Shown here: piece by piece, positions 9,005-18,944 of the stretch
Numbering within the stretch: the first letter of the stretch is position 1
Layout: every line of letters begins with the position of its first letter
From: Methanohalophilus profundi
GTDB lineage: Archaea; Halobacteriota; Methanosarcinia; Methanosarcinales; Methanosarcinaceae
Length of the DNA stretch: 64,000 bases
Direction: 5' to 3'
Assembly: GCF_004137855.1 (NCBI RefSeq)
Contig: NZ_QBKB01000002.1
Span: 755,518-819,517 of the forward strand
Made by a program: the position numbers and the translations under genes
Notes under the pieces: model-generated
Database searches by the model: none
What the model was told of the DNA's origin: nothing
What the model saw: only the letters and a program-made list of their open reading frames with translations

Positions 9005-10250
9005 CTGTATCACTCCAGCGTATATCGTTGTATTTCGTATCAACCCTGAGTTTATTGAATTGCCCCAGAATCTGTTTCCTTTCTTTTTTGCGTATCTTTG
9101 CTATCGAATCCACCTTGGAGAGGGTCGGTGGGATACCGCCTATTGAAATGTCATATAATACTTTGCGGGTGAGCAGGTGCCTCATATCATCATCTTTTGT
9201 CAGACCATAAGGAGATTCTACTTTAAAAAGAACATTCATAGCAGGAACATAGATCACAAAAAATGTCAATGCATAATCCTCTGCATCATATTTGTGGGAA
9301 AGAGAACTATCCATCAAAGGACTTGTGGTCTGGAGCATATTCTCATAGAACTGGTTGGGTTGCATGAACCAGTTTGTATAAGTAATGCAATTGCGTGAGT
9401 CTTCAGCAGAAGGATAGAGGACATTTTTGAAAAACTGGGCATCTACCAGCCAGGGTATATCCAGCTCCTTTTCCTGCTTTTTTAGCGTTTGTACGATCTG
9501 CATATCTTCAGGATTTTTCACAAATCCTACCAGTGGAAGACTATTATCCATTGCGTGGTCCATGATATCAATGTAATTTTGCAGGATTTTCAATGCCGAA
9601 GGATCATACCTTATTCTGACTTCTTCAGAAGGCACAACCATCCAGTACATTAATTGTTTGGGGTATATGGGGCCATCCATTATGAAAAAATCCCCTTTTG
9701 CAAAAATATCTTTCATCCAGAGAATATGTTCGGATTCGGAAAGGTAAAGAGCAATATTGTGAACGAGGCGTTTTTCCCTGGTCTCCAGCAGACCTGCCTC
9801 AATTTTTACCAGACGGCTTCTGCCATTGCCCCTATCAAATAATTTCCAGTCCTGCGAGGTGTTGATAGTAACATTTGCAGAAGAGGAGTAAGTAGCAGCA
9901 ACAATTGTTCTTTTGGAATGGATGTCAAGATCAGTCGGCGAGGAAGCCATTGCACAATGACAGAAATCCAGTGCAAGCCCCGAATCAAAGAGAAAAGTGT
10001 TGGTACTTCCACTATCAGATGAAAGAGTTCTTTCAACAGGGTCTTTCGATTGTGACATACGGGCCATATCTACCTTTCCCCTGTATAACCTCCCGATAGA
10101 TTTCAAAACAATTCTGGAGCCGTATTTTAGTTCTTTTAAAAAATCAAGAAGATCAGTAGCATCGCTGTCTTCATCTTCCTGCTCTACATCCATTTCAATA
10201 CCGGATGCGATTTCTTGTATGGCTTTTATGTGAATCGGTTCAAGTGACAT
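8997..10250 (-). CDS. nurA: NurA-domain nuclease
   Basis: A 417-residue protein with the NurA 5'-3' nuclease pattern: FLFDSGLALDFC near residue 87 (first metal-binding acidic block), FFIMDGPIYP near 207 (second), LVGFVKNPED near 259 and a late H in the C-terminal third. NurA partners HerA in DNA end processing, and the 8-nt overlap with herA supports one functional unit. An acidic stretch (EQEDEDSDATD) near residue 25 suits a salt-adapted organism. No Shine-Dalgarno is seen at the ATG, so the transcript may be near leaderless. Confidence 0.82.
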   Translation of the reverse strand: MSLEPIHIKAIQEIASGIEMDVEQEDEDSDATDLLDFLKELKYGSRIVLKSIGRLYRGKVDMARMSQSKDPVERTLSSDSGSTNTFLFDSGLALDFCHCAMASSPTDLDIHSKRTIVAATYSSSANVTINTSQDWKLFDRGNGRSRLVKIEAGLLETREKRLVHNIALYLSESEHILWMKDIFAKGDFFIMDGPIYPKQLMYWMVVPSEEVRIRYDPSALKILQNYIDIMDHAMDNSLPLVGFVKNPEDMQIVQTLKKQEKELDIPWLVDAQFFKNVLYPSAEDSRNCITYTNWFMQPNQFYENMLQTTSPLMDSSLSHKYDAEDYALTFFVIYVPAMNVLFKVESPYGLTKDDDMRHLLTRKVLYDISIGGIPPTLSKVDSIAKIRKKERKQILGQFNKLRVDTKYNDIRWSDTDG

Positions 10251-10347
10251 TTAGTGTTAAATGAGGTGCCCAACAATATATAATTATTCACATAGACTGG
10301 AATTTTCAGCAGATAGCGCCACTTTTCATAGAAAAAATTATCACCAT

Positions 10348-10394
10348 AAAGTATAAAAAGAATTAGGGCATTTATCGTTTGGATTCCAAACGAT
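10348..10394 (+). promoter_or_regulatory. Promoter with palindromic operator upstream of the glycine betaine importer
   Basis: A TATA-like AGTATAAAAAG lies at 10350-10360. At 10374-10394 is a perfect inverted repeat, ATCGTTTGG and CCAAACGAT separated by ATT. The predicted transcription start about 25 nt after the TATA box falls within the palindrome, a position usual for repressor binding. The downstream gene is the first of the importer operon. Salt or osmolarity control is inference. Confidence 0.6.
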
Positions 10395-10485
10395 TATTCC
10401 CTGTTTAATATTGAAGTATGTTTACAAAAAAAGATTGGTATAATCTTTTACTAAATAACCTATTAAAAAAAGAGGGGTTATTTTT

Positions 10486-11718
10486 ATTTCTGAGGAAAGA
10501 ACGAAGAAAATTATAGTCAGCAACTTAACAAAGATATTTGGTAAGAATCCAAACAAAGCTTTGTCCTATGTTGAAGAAGGTCTTTCAAAAGATGAAATTT
10601 TCAACAAGACTGGTCATACAGTAGGCCTGTATGATGTGAGTTTTGATGTTTCTGAAGGAGAAATTTTTGTACTTATGGGCCTTTCCGGTTCCGGTAAGTC
10701 AACCCTTCTGCGGTGTCTAAACCGACTCATAGAACCCACATCCGGATCGATAACTATTAGCGATGAGGATGTTACAAAGGCCTCCAGTGAGAGACTCAGG
10801 TTGATAAGGGAAAAACAGATCAGCATGGTCTTCCAGAATTTCGCCCTTTTGCCACACAGAACCATCATCGATAATGTTGCCTATGGTCTTGAAATACAGG
10901 ATTACTCAAAGGATGAGAGACATGAAAAGGCAGCAGTCGCAATCGAAACTGTTGGGCTGAAAGGCCATGAGTCCAGTAAACCATCCCAGTTGAGTGGTGG
11001 TATGCAGCAGAGGGTCGGACTTGCAAGAGCCCTTGCAACAGACCCGGAAATCCTCTTAATGGATGAAGCATTCAGTGCCCTTGACCCGCTTATCCGCAGT
11101 GAGATGCAGGATGAGTTGCTTGAACTTGAGGAAAAGATGCAGAAAACAATTGTTTTCGTATCACATGACCTTGATGAGGCCCTCAAACTCGGTGACCGTA
11201 TTGCCTTGATGAAAGATGGAGAAATTGCCCAGATCGGGACTGCCGAAGAGATTCTCACAAACCCTGCGAACGATTATGTATCCAAGTTCGTTGCCGGTGT
11301 GGACAAAACAAAGATCCTTACTGCTGAGAATGTAATGAAGAGGCCTGACCCGGTTGTATCACTCAAATCTGGCCTACAAGTTGCCCTGAAACTCATGGAA
11401 AAGCACGGCATATCCTCCATATACGTAGTGGATAAAGCCAAGCGCCTTCAGGGATTCCTGAAAGTCGATGATGCTGTACGAGCACAGAAAGCCGGAAAAA
11501 CCATGGAAGATGTCGTCATAAAAGAGTTCCCGAAAACTACAATCGATACTCCACTTCAGGACCTCATATCAATCCGGGCAGAAACTGACCAGCCAATTGC
11601 AGTTGTTAATGAAAATGAAAAGCTTGTAGGTGTGATAGTCAGAGGCAGTATTCTTGCTGCACTTAAGACCACAGAAGAAGATGATGAAGAACAAGAGGAG
11701 GAGGAGGCAGAACAATGA
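10486..11718 (+). CDS. proV: Glycine betaine/proline ABC transporter ATP-binding protein (ProV/OpuAA)
   Basis: ATPase of a compatible-solute importer. Walker [14 protein letters not shown]-loop [10 protein letters not shown], signature [15 protein letters not shown], Walker [14 protein letters not shown], switch VSHDLDEA, then two CBS repeats in the last ~120 residues (the ionic-strength sensor in OpuA) and an acidic tail. The reading frame starts clearly upstream of the first TTG (10561): [21 protein letters not shown] precedes it, and the only plausible initiator is ATT at 10486, 8 nt after GAGGGG. Its stop overlaps proW by 4 nt (ATGA). Confidence 0.93.
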   Translation: MSEERTKKIIVSNLTKIFGKNPNKALSYVEEGLSKDEIFNKTGHTVGLYDVSFDVSEGEIFVLMGLSGSGKSTLLRCLNRLIEPTSGSITISDEDVTKASSERLRLIREKQISMVFQNFALLPHRTIIDNVAYGLEIQDYSKDERHEKAAVAIETVGLKGHESSKPSQLSGGMQQRVGLARALATDPEILLMDEAFSALDPLIRSEMQDELLELEEKMQKTIVFVSHDLDEALKLGDRIALMKDGEIAQIGTAEEILTNPANDYVSKFVAGVDKTKILTAENVMKRPDPVVSLKSGLQVALKLMEKHGISSIYVVDKAKRLQGFLKVDDAVRAQKAGKTMEDVVIKEFPKTTIDTPLQDLISIRAETDQPIAVVNENEKLVGVIVRGSILAALKTTEEDDEEQEEEEAEQ

Positions 11719-12545
11719 TAGTACCACAACTCCCTATAGGCAGTGTTGTCGAATCTGCAGTCTACTGGATTAGTGATACTTTTGGCTTCATCCTTGATGC
11801 ATTCAGTGCTCTCTTTGGGTTTGTCATTGATATTTTCAAAGATGTACTGATGGCAATGCCACCTCTGTTGTTTGTTGTGCTGATTGCAGCCATTGCATAC
11901 GTAGTTGGGCGAAAGGATTGGAAACTTGCTTTAGGCACTGCCCTTGGATTCATAGTGATACTGAGTATGGACCTTTGGGAATATTCCATGGAAACAATCG
12001 CTCTTGTAATTTCGTCTGCTGCACTGGCCCTAATAATAGGTATTCCGCTGGGTATACTTGCAGCAAAGAGCGAGACTCTTTACAAGGTACTGAGACCTAT
12101 TCTGGATCTTATGCAAACCATGCCTTCATTTGTTTATCTTATCCCGGCAGTTATCTTCTTTGGACTCGGTAACGTGCCAGGTATGATTGCAACCGTTGTG
12201 TTCTCCATGCCCCCTGCAATCAGGCTTACAACCCTTGGAATTACCCAGGTGCCTACAGAACTTGTAGAAGTTGCCGACGCTTTTGGTTCAACCTCATGGC
12301 AAAAACTTATCAAGGTCGAAATACCTGTATCTTTGAAGACAATAATGGCCGGTGTTAACCAATGTATAATGCTTGCCCTTTCAATGGTCGTTATTGCTTC
12401 AATGATCGGAGCCCGTGGCCTTGGATACCAGGTATTGATAGGAATCCAGAGGGTTGATATAGGAGTTGGATTCGAAGCAGGACTTGGAATTGTCATAATC
12501 GCTATTGTTCTTGATAGGCTTACACAGCACCTTACACCAAAGTAA
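11715..12545 (+). CDS. proW: Glycine betaine/proline ABC transporter permease (ProW/OpuAB)
   Basis: A 276-residue integral membrane permease. Several hydrophobic helices are evident (around residues 50-70, 75-92, 95-120, 130-165, 215-240, 250-265). The ABC-permease EAA-type loop is visible as [26 protein letters not shown] near 185-210, which docks onto the ATPase. Overlaps proV by 4 nt, so stoichiometric translation is expected. Length is normal for the single-domain form. Confidence 0.93.
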   Translation: MIVPQLPIGSVVESAVYWISDTFGFILDAFSALFGFVIDIFKDVLMAMPPLLFVVLIAAIAYVVGRKDWKLALGTALGFIVILSMDLWEYSMETIALVISSAALALIIGIPLGILAAKSETLYKVLRPILDLMQTMPSFVYLIPAVIFFGLGNVPGMIATVVFSMPPAIRLTTLGITQVPTELVEVADAFGSTSWQKLIKVEIPVSLKTIMAGVNQCIMLALSMVVIASMIGARGLGYQVLIGIQRVDIGVGFEAGLGIVIIAIVLDRLTQHLTPK

Positions 12546-12597
12546 GTGCTAAAGCCTTCATTCTTTTTATCCAATTAACACAGGAGGAATATAGAAA

Positions 12598-13491
12598 ATG
12601 GATAATAAATATAAAGCAGTAATAGTAGGAATTTTGTTAGTGCTTTCTCTCTTTGCCGCTGGTTGTGCCCAGCAGGGAGACGAAGGTGAAGAAACCGATA
12701 ATGGTGCAGATGAGCAAAAAACCACGAGTATCGGCTATGTTATGTGGGATGGTGAAATTGCCAGTACCAACGTAATGAAAGAGGTCCTTGAACAGGCCGG
12801 TTACGAAGTAGAAATAATCGCTGTTGATGCAGGACCACTGTACCAGGGACTTGCAGATGGCCAGTTTGACTTTACAACATCCGCATGGCTTCCAAAAACC
12901 CAGGCAAATTACTGGGAGCAGTATGGAGACCAGGTGGATCGTGTCGCAGTAAACCTTGAAGACTGCAAACTCAGTCTTGTAGTACCAACTTACATGGAAG
13001 ACATTAACTCCATTGAAGACCTGAATGCAAACAAGGAGAAGTTCAATGGAAAGATCACCGGTATTGACCCCGGTGCAGGTATTATGCAGAACACAGAAGA
13101 TGCAATTGAAATGTATGACCTGGACTATACTCTTGAAGCCAGCAGCAGTGCTGGAATGGCATCTGCACTTGACGGTGCTTACAGAGACGAGGAACCAATT
13201 GTTGTCACCCTCTGGACACCTCACTGGGCATTCGGCAGATATGACCTGAAGATGCTGGATGATCCACAGCAGGCCTACGGAGAAGCAGATAATGTAGAGA
13301 CCCTTGCAAGACAGGGACTCGAGGAAGAAAAACCTGAACTCTATGCAATCATCAGCAGATTCAATTGGAGCCATGATGAGATTCAGACCGTAATGGCTGA
13401 TATGGAATCTGGCATGGATGCCGAAGACGCCGCTGCAAAGTGGGTCGAAAACAATCCTGACAGAGTTAACGAATGGATTGGAACTGAATAA
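12598..13491 (+). CDS. proX: Glycine betaine-binding lipoprotein (ProX/OpuAC)
   Basis: A 297-residue substrate-binding protein anchored outside the membrane. The signal peptide (hydrophobic residues 8-20) ends in lipobox FAAGCAQQ, giving a lipidated Cys near 23. The following acidic linker and W-rich ligand positions (YVMWDG, SAWLPKTQ, WTPHWAF) match the aromatic box that holds quaternary ammonium groups. GGAGGA about 10 nt before the ATG. Last gene of proVWX, followed at once by a strong terminator. In a methylotrophic methanogen it likely serves osmoprotection. Confidence 0.93.
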   Translation: MDNKYKAVIVGILLVLSLFAAGCAQQGDEGEETDNGADEQKTTSIGYVMWDGEIASTNVMKEVLEQAGYEVEIIAVDAGPLYQGLADGQFDFTTSAWLPKTQANYWEQYGDQVDRVAVNLEDCKLSLVVPTYMEDINSIEDLNANKEKFNGKITGIDPGAGIMQNTEDAIEMYDLDYTLEASSSAGMASALDGAYRDEEPIVVTLWTPHWAFGRYDLKMLDDPQQAYGEADNVETLARQGLEEEKPELYAIISRFNWSHDEIQTVMADMESGMDAEDAAAKWVENNPDRVNEWIGTE

Positions 13492-13518
13492 GGGTAATTT
13501 ACCCTTATTCCTGTTTTT
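13486..13518 (+). terminator. Hairpin terminator of the proVWX operon
   Basis: Perfect 12-bp inverted repeat, GAATAAGGGTAA (13486-13497) and TTACCCTTATTC (13499-13510), overlapping the proX stop codon and followed by a seven-T run from 13514. The stem is nearly loop-less as written, so about 10 pairs with a 5-nt loop would form in RNA. Confidence 0.8.
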
Positions 13519-13693
13519 TTAATCGTTCCAACCATCCTTATAATAAGCAAACAGGAATGATAGCTTGAGATATAATGTTTTGAAAGTATTAAGGAGATAA
13601 TCCTCACCTCTTTTTCCGCAACCTTTAATAACCAGCATTCCCTCTAAAGTAATCCACATATTCAAATAATCAATATAATAGAGAGTGATAATT

Positions 13694-13867
13694 ATGGGCA
13701 AGACAGGAAGTATTGAATGGGTAAAAATAAAAGGACGCAAAGGCAACACAATCAAAGTTAAAAAAGCCAGAGCTAACAAGGCACACACTGCACCTGCACA
13801 GAGATATTCTTCTGCAGGTACAAAGAGGAGATTCAAAAGAAGATCCCAAAAAGCCATTGTTGGCTGA
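13694..13867 (+). CDS. Small basic protein, DUF5350-like
   Basis: A 57-residue lysine/arginine-rich protein ([16 protein letters not shown]... [19 protein letters not shown]). It resembles the small methanogen family DUF5350, whose function is unknown; charge and size suggest RNA or ribosome binding, but that is inference. The ATG at 13694 follows GAGAGTG; a GTG nine bases earlier is possible. It stands alone between the betaine importer and the thermosome gene, each with its own signals. Confidence 0.75.
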   Translation: MGKTGSIEWVKIKGRKGNTIKVKKARANKAHTAPAQRYSSAGTKRRFKRRSQKAIVG

Positions 13868-13940
13868 TTTTCTTTTTTTTTATTATACTAATTTTTAGAA
13901 TATAATTTTCAATAGGCTAACCGATATTCCCCTTGCAGTA

Positions 13941-14021
13941 ATATTTATATAGAACCACAAACATGTACAAACAACCTGTATAATACAGGGAATATCAATT
14001 TGATGTATATAATACGGAGGT
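13941..14021 (+). promoter_or_regulatory. Thermosome promoter and ribosome binding site
   Basis: A good TATA box, TTTATATAG, at 13944-13952, predicts a transcription start near 13975 and a leader of about 50 nt. GGAGGT at 14016-14021 is an excellent Shine-Dalgarno 7 nt before the ATG. Strong signals suit an abundant chaperonin. Confidence 0.7.
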
Positions 14022-14028
14022 AAAAGTA

Positions 14029-15738
14029 ATGGCAGGACAGATGGCTGGCGGACAGCCAATTTTTATTTTAAGAGACGGAAATCAGAGAACCAGGGGCAGG
14101 GATGCCCAGAGCAACAACATAATGGCTGCAAAAGCTGTGGCTGAAGCTGTCAGGACCACACTCGGACCAAAGGGAATGGACAAGATGCTTGTAGACTCCC
14201 TTGGTGACGTAGTGATTACAAATGACGGTGCAACCATACTCAAGGAAATGGACATCGAGCACCCTGCTGCCAAGATGATCGTTGAGGTAGCCAAGACTCA
14301 GGATGATGAAGTAGGAGACGGAACAACCACTGCTGCTGTGATCACCGGTGAACTGCTCAAAAAAGCAGAGGACATGATCGAGCAGGATGTACATCCAACA
14401 ATCATCGCATCCGGATACAGGATGGCAGCTGAGAAAGCTGGCGAATTGCTCAAGGGACTTGCACAGAAAGTTACAATCGATAACAAGGACACCCTGATAA
14501 ACATCTCCAATACTGCCATGACAGGAAAGGGTGCCGAGGCTTCCAAAGATGTACTCAGCGAAATCGCCGTATCCGCTGTCGCAAGCATTGCAGACAAGAC
14601 TGATGGCGAAAACATCGACATCGACAACATAAAGGTCGAAAAGAAAGTCGGTGGCAGCATCGAGGATTCAGAACTCATTGAAGGAATGATCCTTGACAAA
14701 GAGCGTGTACATTCCAACATGCCAAAGAAAGTCACCGATGCAAAGATTGCACTTATCAACAGTGCCATCGAACTCAAAGAAACTGAAGTCGACGCGGAAA
14801 TATCCATCACCTCACCTGACCAGCTCCAGTCCTTCCTGGACCAGGAAGAAAAGATGCTCAAAGGCCTTGTAGACGAAGTCGTCGCAAGCGGTGCAAACGT
14901 TGTCTTCTGTCAGAAAGGTATTGATGACATGGCACAGCACTTCCTTGCCAAGGAAGGAATCTTTGCAGTCAGACGTGTCAAAAAGAGTGACATGGAAAAA
15001 CTCGTACGTTCCACCGGCGGTAAACTGGTTACCAACATCGAGGAAATGACCGCAGACGATCTTGGAAAGACCGAGACCGTGGAAGAAAGAAAGATTGCTG
15101 GCGACAACATGGTCTTTATTACCGGCTGTGTCAACCCAAGATCCGTATCCATCCTCCTGCGCGGCGGAACCGAACATGTAGTCGACAATATTGAAAGAGC
15201 ACTCCATGATGCTCTGCGCGTAGTCGGCGTAGCCATAGAGGATGAAAAACTCGTATCCGGCGGCGGCGGTCCAGAAGTAGAAGTGGCCCTTCAGCTGCAG
15301 GATTACGCATCATCCCTAAGCGGCAGGGAACAGCTGGCAGTTAAAGCATTCGCAGAATCCCTTGAAGTTATCCCAAGGACCCTTGCAGAAAACGCAGGTC
15401 TGGACCCAATCGACATGCTTGTAGAACTTCGCTCCCACCATGAGAAAGGCGCCAAGACCGCCGGTCTTGATGTCTACAGTGGAAAAGTCATTGACATGTG
15501 GGACGCAGGTGTCGTTGAACCCCTGAGAATAAAGACCCAGGCAATCAATGCTGCAGCAGAAGCATCCGTAATGATCCTGAGGATCGACGATGTAATTGCA
15601 TCCTCCAACCCATCCCCATCAAGCGGCGGTGGCGAAGGCGGCATGCCACCAGGCATGGGCGGCGGAATGCCACCAGGCATGGGCGGCGGAATGCCACCAG
15701 GTATGGGCGGTATGCCACCAGGCATGGGCGGAATGTAA
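14029..15738 (+). CDS. thsA: Thermosome subunit (group II chaperonin)
   Basis: A 569-residue ATP-dependent chaperonin subunit of the CCT/TF55 family. Visible are [15 protein letters not shown] near residue 46, [18 protein letters not shown] near 100 (ATP site with catalytic Asp), and the C-terminal GGM-rich tail with repeated MPPGMGG units that project into the folding cavity. Length and motifs are complete. The subunit letter is a guess since methanogens carry several paralogues. Codon use is C-ending and highly biased, as for a highly expressed gene. Confidence 0.96.
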   Translation: MAGQMAGGQPIFILRDGNQRTRGRDAQSNNIMAAKAVAEAVRTTLGPKGMDKMLVDSLGDVVITNDGATILKEMDIEHPAAKMIVEVAKTQDDEVGDGTTTAAVITGELLKKAEDMIEQDVHPTIIASGYRMAAEKAGELLKGLAQKVTIDNKDTLINISNTAMTGKGAEASKDVLSEIAVSAVASIADKTDGENIDIDNIKVEKKVGGSIEDSELIEGMILDKERVHSNMPKKVTDAKIALINSAIELKETEVDAEISITSPDQLQSFLDQEEKMLKGLVDEVVASGANVVFCQKGIDDMAQHFLAKEGIFAVRRVKKSDMEKLVRSTGGKLVTNIEEMTADDLGKTETVEERKIAGDNMVFITGCVNPRSVSILLRGGTEHVVDNIERALHDALRVVGVAIEDEKLVSGGGGPEVEVALQLQDYASSLSGREQLAVKAFAESLEVIPRTLAENAGLDPIDMLVELRSHHEKGAKTAGLDVYSGKVIDMWDAGVVEPLRIKTQAINAAAEASVMILRIDDVIASSNPSPSSGGGEGGMPPGMGGGMPPGMGGGMPPGMGGMPPGMGGM

Positions 15739-15754
15739 TTTGAGACAAAACATA

Positions 15755-15796
15755 TGATGTATAGCTTTCAAGGCTATGCATCAACTTCTTTTTTTG
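15755..15796 (+). terminator. Terminator after the thermosome gene
   Basis: Stem TGATGTATAGC (15755-15765) pairs with GCTATGCATCA (15773-15783) with one wobble around a 7-nt loop, and a T-rich run including seven consecutive T follows from about 15788. Confidence 0.75.
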
Positions 15797-15905
15797 TTTA
15801 TTTTTCCAAATAATAATTCAGATTCTACGTTATTATTTCTGGATTACTTGTAATCAAGACTATTCATGAGATCAATCACTGAGTGTAATTAATATATCAA
15901 CACGA

Positions 15906-16814
15906 TCAACTCTTTCCCCTTTCCCTTGCTATCCAAAGAGACATTCCAAATGCAATCAAAGTAAACATTCCACTAAAACCGGGAACTTTATATGAAGATT
16001 GCTTGGGCTCATCAGTTTCTGCATCCTTCAGGTAATAGTAAACTTCACCGCCACCAGTATCGATATAAAAGGTAGTGGCAGCGGGGCCTGTTATATAAGT
16101 CACAACCCAGAAAGGATGTGAATCCCGGAATACAACATGGATGTCAATCGGAGATACCGATGAATTCATCTCCTTTGCAGATATATGGAGTGCCTGTTCC
16201 TTATCCACGGATACCTGTAACTCATTGAATGTCTTGACCCATCTGATATTACCTTTTTGTTCCATGAACATAAGTTCCCTGAAAACATCCCTGTTGGCTA
16301 CAAGATAAACAAGTGAAGAAGTCTGGTTCATGTCTGTGGGTATTTCTTTCCATTTCCGTGGATCATGGGAGTTGATAAAAGAAATTATTGTATCATTATC
16401 TTCAGCCTCAGGATGAGCAGCGAAAAAATCATCCAGCGGACCCGCAGGTTCGAAAGGAATTGTCTCATTCATCCCGATCTGCCGGACCCATACAATTTCT
16501 CTTTTCCATTTTTCATCTCTTCCTTTGCTTATTTCAAGAAATACTAATTTTTTCGAACATTTCTCTTTTGGAATTATGTATTTGTACCTATGAGTTCGAT
16601 TTATATAGGCAATTTGATAATCACTTATCCCACATGCGTTTATAAAATCCATGATTTCTTGATTTTCTTCTATCAAATACATATGTTGCAAACGAAAGAT
16701 TTCTGCTCGACTAAAACCATCTCCAGGAGGGGGAGTGAGATCTTCGGCAAACGCAGGCGTAACTACCAATGTTATTATAATTAGATAGGCTACGATTAGT
16801 TCTATTTTTTTCAT
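15906..16814 (-). CDS. Secreted protein with signal peptide and PGF-CTERM-like tail
   Basis: 302 residues, no enzyme family recognised. The ATG at 16814 gives a clean signal peptide (KKIELIVAYLIIITLVVTPAFA). The C-terminus VPGFSGMFTLIAFGMSLWIA then RERGK has the PGF motif, a hydrophobic stretch and basic end typical of archaeosortase (ArtA) substrates, so it is probably lipid-anchored at the cell surface. Two similar blocks (EIMDFINACGISDY and TIISFINSHDPRKW) suggest an internal duplication. An upstream in-frame ATG (16880) is rejected because it would bury the signal peptide. Confidence 0.7.
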   Translation of the reverse strand: MKKIELIVAYLIIITLVVTPAFAEDLTPPPGDGFSRAEIFRLQHMYLIEENQEIMDFINACGISDYQIAYINRTHRYKYIIPKEKCSKKLVFLEISKGRDEKWKREIVWVRQIGMNETIPFEPAGPLDDFFAAHPEAEDNDTIISFINSHDPRKWKEIPTDMNQTSSLVYLVANRDVFRELMFMEQKGNIRWVKTFNELQVSVDKEQALHISAKEMNSSVSPIDIHVVFRDSHPFWVVTYITGPAATTFYIDTGGGEVYYYLKDAETDEPKQSSYKVPGFSGMFTLIAFGMSLWIARERGKS

Positions 16815-17023
16815 GCATACACCCAGAGGAAAAAGTGTAGATAAGATAGCTTCATCGTTGAAATAAACACGAATAAACACAGAAGTTTCAGATCTGTGTT
16901 TATTCAGGATTTACTATGTATTTTGGGCTCTGTAGAAATCCTCATTTGAATAATTACTGAAACTGTAATATCCAATATATGACTGAATCAAAGCTTTCAA
17001 TCTATACTAACAGTAGAACCATT

Positions 17024-17494
17024 TTATCTTATCTCTGTAACTGTCTCAACGACTACTCCTTTTTCTTCATCAATTAAGAAATCAATTATCTTGTTTCCTG
17101 ATCTAATTCTTAAAGCAGGAGCACATCCTGGGCCGTCATAATCCTCTGGAGTTGGATGACAGGAATAAACCACACCCATAATTGTTCCTCCTTCCTGAAT
17201 TACCTGTCTCGCACGGATGTCATTGAGTGCAATCTTGGCTATATTAGAAGGATCTGTTTTGAGCCATTCAGACTCCGATTTATCATAAGGTGGAAGTACT
17301 TCAATCGCAGAGTAATTAATATCTAAATCCTCCACTTCTTCATTTACAGATGTATCAACACCATTTGATATCTGAGAAGATTTTTCAACTGATTCAGGGC
17401 CTATACATCCAGCGAAGCTACTGATAAGCAAAAAAATAGTCAGACAAATAACATTAAATTTAATATTTTTAGTACAAACAAAATCTGTAAACAA
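17024..17494 (-). CDS. Putative lipoprotein
   Basis: 156 residues. A hydrophobic segment (VICLTIFLLISSFAGC) ends in the lipobox SFAGC, so cysteine near 29 is probably lipidated. The mature part has IRARQVIQEGGTIMGVVYSC and a Cys pair (SCHPTPEDYDGPGC) that could form a disulfide or bind a ligand. No family recognised. First of a run of minus-strand surface proteins; A/T-rich flanks on both sides suggest an accessory locus. Confidence 0.65.
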   Translation of the reverse strand: MFTDFVCTKNIKFNVICLTIFLLISSFAGCIGPESVEKSSQISNGVDTSVNEEVEDLDINYSAIEVLPPYDKSESEWLKTDPSNIAKIALNDIRARQVIQEGGTIMGVVYSCHPTPEDYDGPGCAPALRIRSGNKIIDFLIDEEKGVVVETVTEIR

Positions 17495-17752
17495 GTTCTT
17501 TTCCTCCGATATTCTCTTTGTCTACTTTATTTTTTAATTTTATAATTAGCAAAAATATAAGAGATAATGAAATTATTTTTATCTTCATTACCTTGAATAT
17601 ATTAATTTATTTTAAATTTATGTTCTCAATTTGACTTGAGATGATGAATAAATGACAACATCTAATCCGCAAATCACTATTGGTCTGACATTACAGGCAC
17701 AATGCTTCATATATACAGGATTGCCAGATAAATGGCATTTTCCTGAGTTCAA

Positions 17753-18184
17753 TCAATTAATCCCTCTGACAAAAATTACCATCCAGAACAGAAAACAACA
17801 TATCGAAAGAATGTTGTACTCTATTTCTTTTCTTGCTGCAAAATATCCTACCAGACCACCCAGTATAGCAAGGATTCCAAAATAAGCAAATGTCTTTGTA
17901 CTGATAAACTCACCTGATACGATTAAGCCAAAATATATGTCAAGAAAAAGCCCGACTACAGGTATCACTCCAATAATAACGGACCCGATCTCATCTCCTG
18001 TAAGCAATCCATATATGATGGGAGCTAACGGTAAAAGGAGCATACCGAAAAACACAACCGGAAAGGCCAGTAAGTCCCCAATTATTGGGCGCAATGCGTC
18101 TCCCAGATAATCTATTCTAGTTGTAATAATAATGACTACTGAAGATATGATTATTGGAAGTATTAATTTTTTGAAATGTATCAT
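17753..18184 (-). CDS. Small multi-span membrane protein
   Basis: About 143 residues with four to five hydrophobic segments (near residues 6-22, 40-60, 65-90, 98-112 and 122-140). No family recognised. ATG at 18184 (MIHFKKLILP) is chosen; an upstream ATG at 18244 would add 20 polar residues. It lies 70 bp after the preceding gene on the same strand and may be the last gene of the operon led by the 20.4-kb gene. Confidence 0.6.
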   Translation of the reverse strand: MIHFKKLILPIIISSVVIIITTRIDYLGDALRPIIGDLLAFPVVFFGMLLLPLAPIIYGLLTGDEIGSVIIGVIPVVGLFLDIYFGLIVSGEFISTKTFAYFGILAILGGLVGYFAARKEIEYNILSICCFLFWMVIFVRGIN

Positions 18185-18254
18185 TTTTTCACCAAAATTA
18201 AAAAATAAAACGGTGGATTGAACCACTTCCTGAATACTATTCAATTTCCATTTA

Positions 18255-18914
18255 TCACGGTCGAGTTCCCATCGCTTTTATCATAATTACTTCATCGCCA
18301 TAATTGGAAGTTTCAGCTATGATTTTCCAAGCGGGATAATATGTAATTTCATCTTTGTATCCATAGGGATAATAATCAAAGAGATCAAAATAAACGAGTT
18401 CAACATCCACTATTTTAATCCTTCCCAATGATGACATAGGATAATCACCTGTATCTGTGACGAAGTTACCGTTTTTCACCTGATGGAGAATGTGCTCATC
18501 TGAATAATCTATCCTTACCTGTTCAATAGAATTTAATCTACCTGTATTGATACTGGTTTTTGTTATATTATGATTAGTAACAAGGAAACAAATATCATCA
18601 GCAGAACTGCCACATTCCTCAATAGAGTCCTCGAAATCAACATACAGGACACTCGAGGAAGCATTGCCCTGAAATATCGGTAACTTATCTGTTGGTATTG
18701 CAGGAACTTCTGTATTCAGGCTGACTCTCTGATTTTGCAGGATTGCCCACAACTGGCCAATTTTTGTAAGCGGGATGTACTCTAGAGACAAGCCTTCCTC
18801 CATTTCTTCTATAGTCGGGTAATAATTGAAGGCACTATAAAGCGGGGAAAATACTGTGGAAATGATTATCAATATGATTAAAACTTGAATTGCAATCTTT
18901 TTCTTCCTCTGCAT
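18255..18914 (-). CDS. Membrane-anchored extracytoplasmic protein
   Basis: 219 residues. KKKIAIQVLIILIIISTVFSPLYSA is an uncleaved anchor or signal. The soluble part shares with the upstream neighbour a short NTEVPAIPTDKLPIF block (compare NTQIPATTGQLPFY), followed by a beta-rich domain with a Cys pair (EECGSSADDIC). Family not recognised. Thirty bp separate it from the 18945-19703 gene, so co-transcription is likely. Confidence 0.6.
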   Translation of the reverse strand: MQRKKKIAIQVLIILIIISTVFSPLYSAFNYYPTIEEMEEGLSLEYIPLTKIGQLWAILQNQRVSLNTEVPAIPTDKLPIFQGNASSSVLYVDFEDSIEECGSSADDICFLVTNHNITKTSINTGRLNSIEQVRIDYSDEHILHQVKNGNFVTDTGDYPMSSLGRIKIVDVELVYFDLFDYYPYGYKDEITYYPAWKIIAETSNYGDEVIMIKAMGTRP

Positions 18915-18944
18915 GTAATCACCTTCAAAAAAGGGAATAGAGGA

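Noticed and set aside
8997-10250. HerA-NurA as an antiviral defence island
   Set aside because: Neighbours are housekeeping genes, and the pair matches the standard archaeal end-resection module; no DUF4297, SIR2 or other effector is present.
13519-13857. Minus-strand frame opposite the small basic gene
   Set aside because: Plus-strand reading matches a known small methanogen protein pattern; the minus one has no family or start signal.
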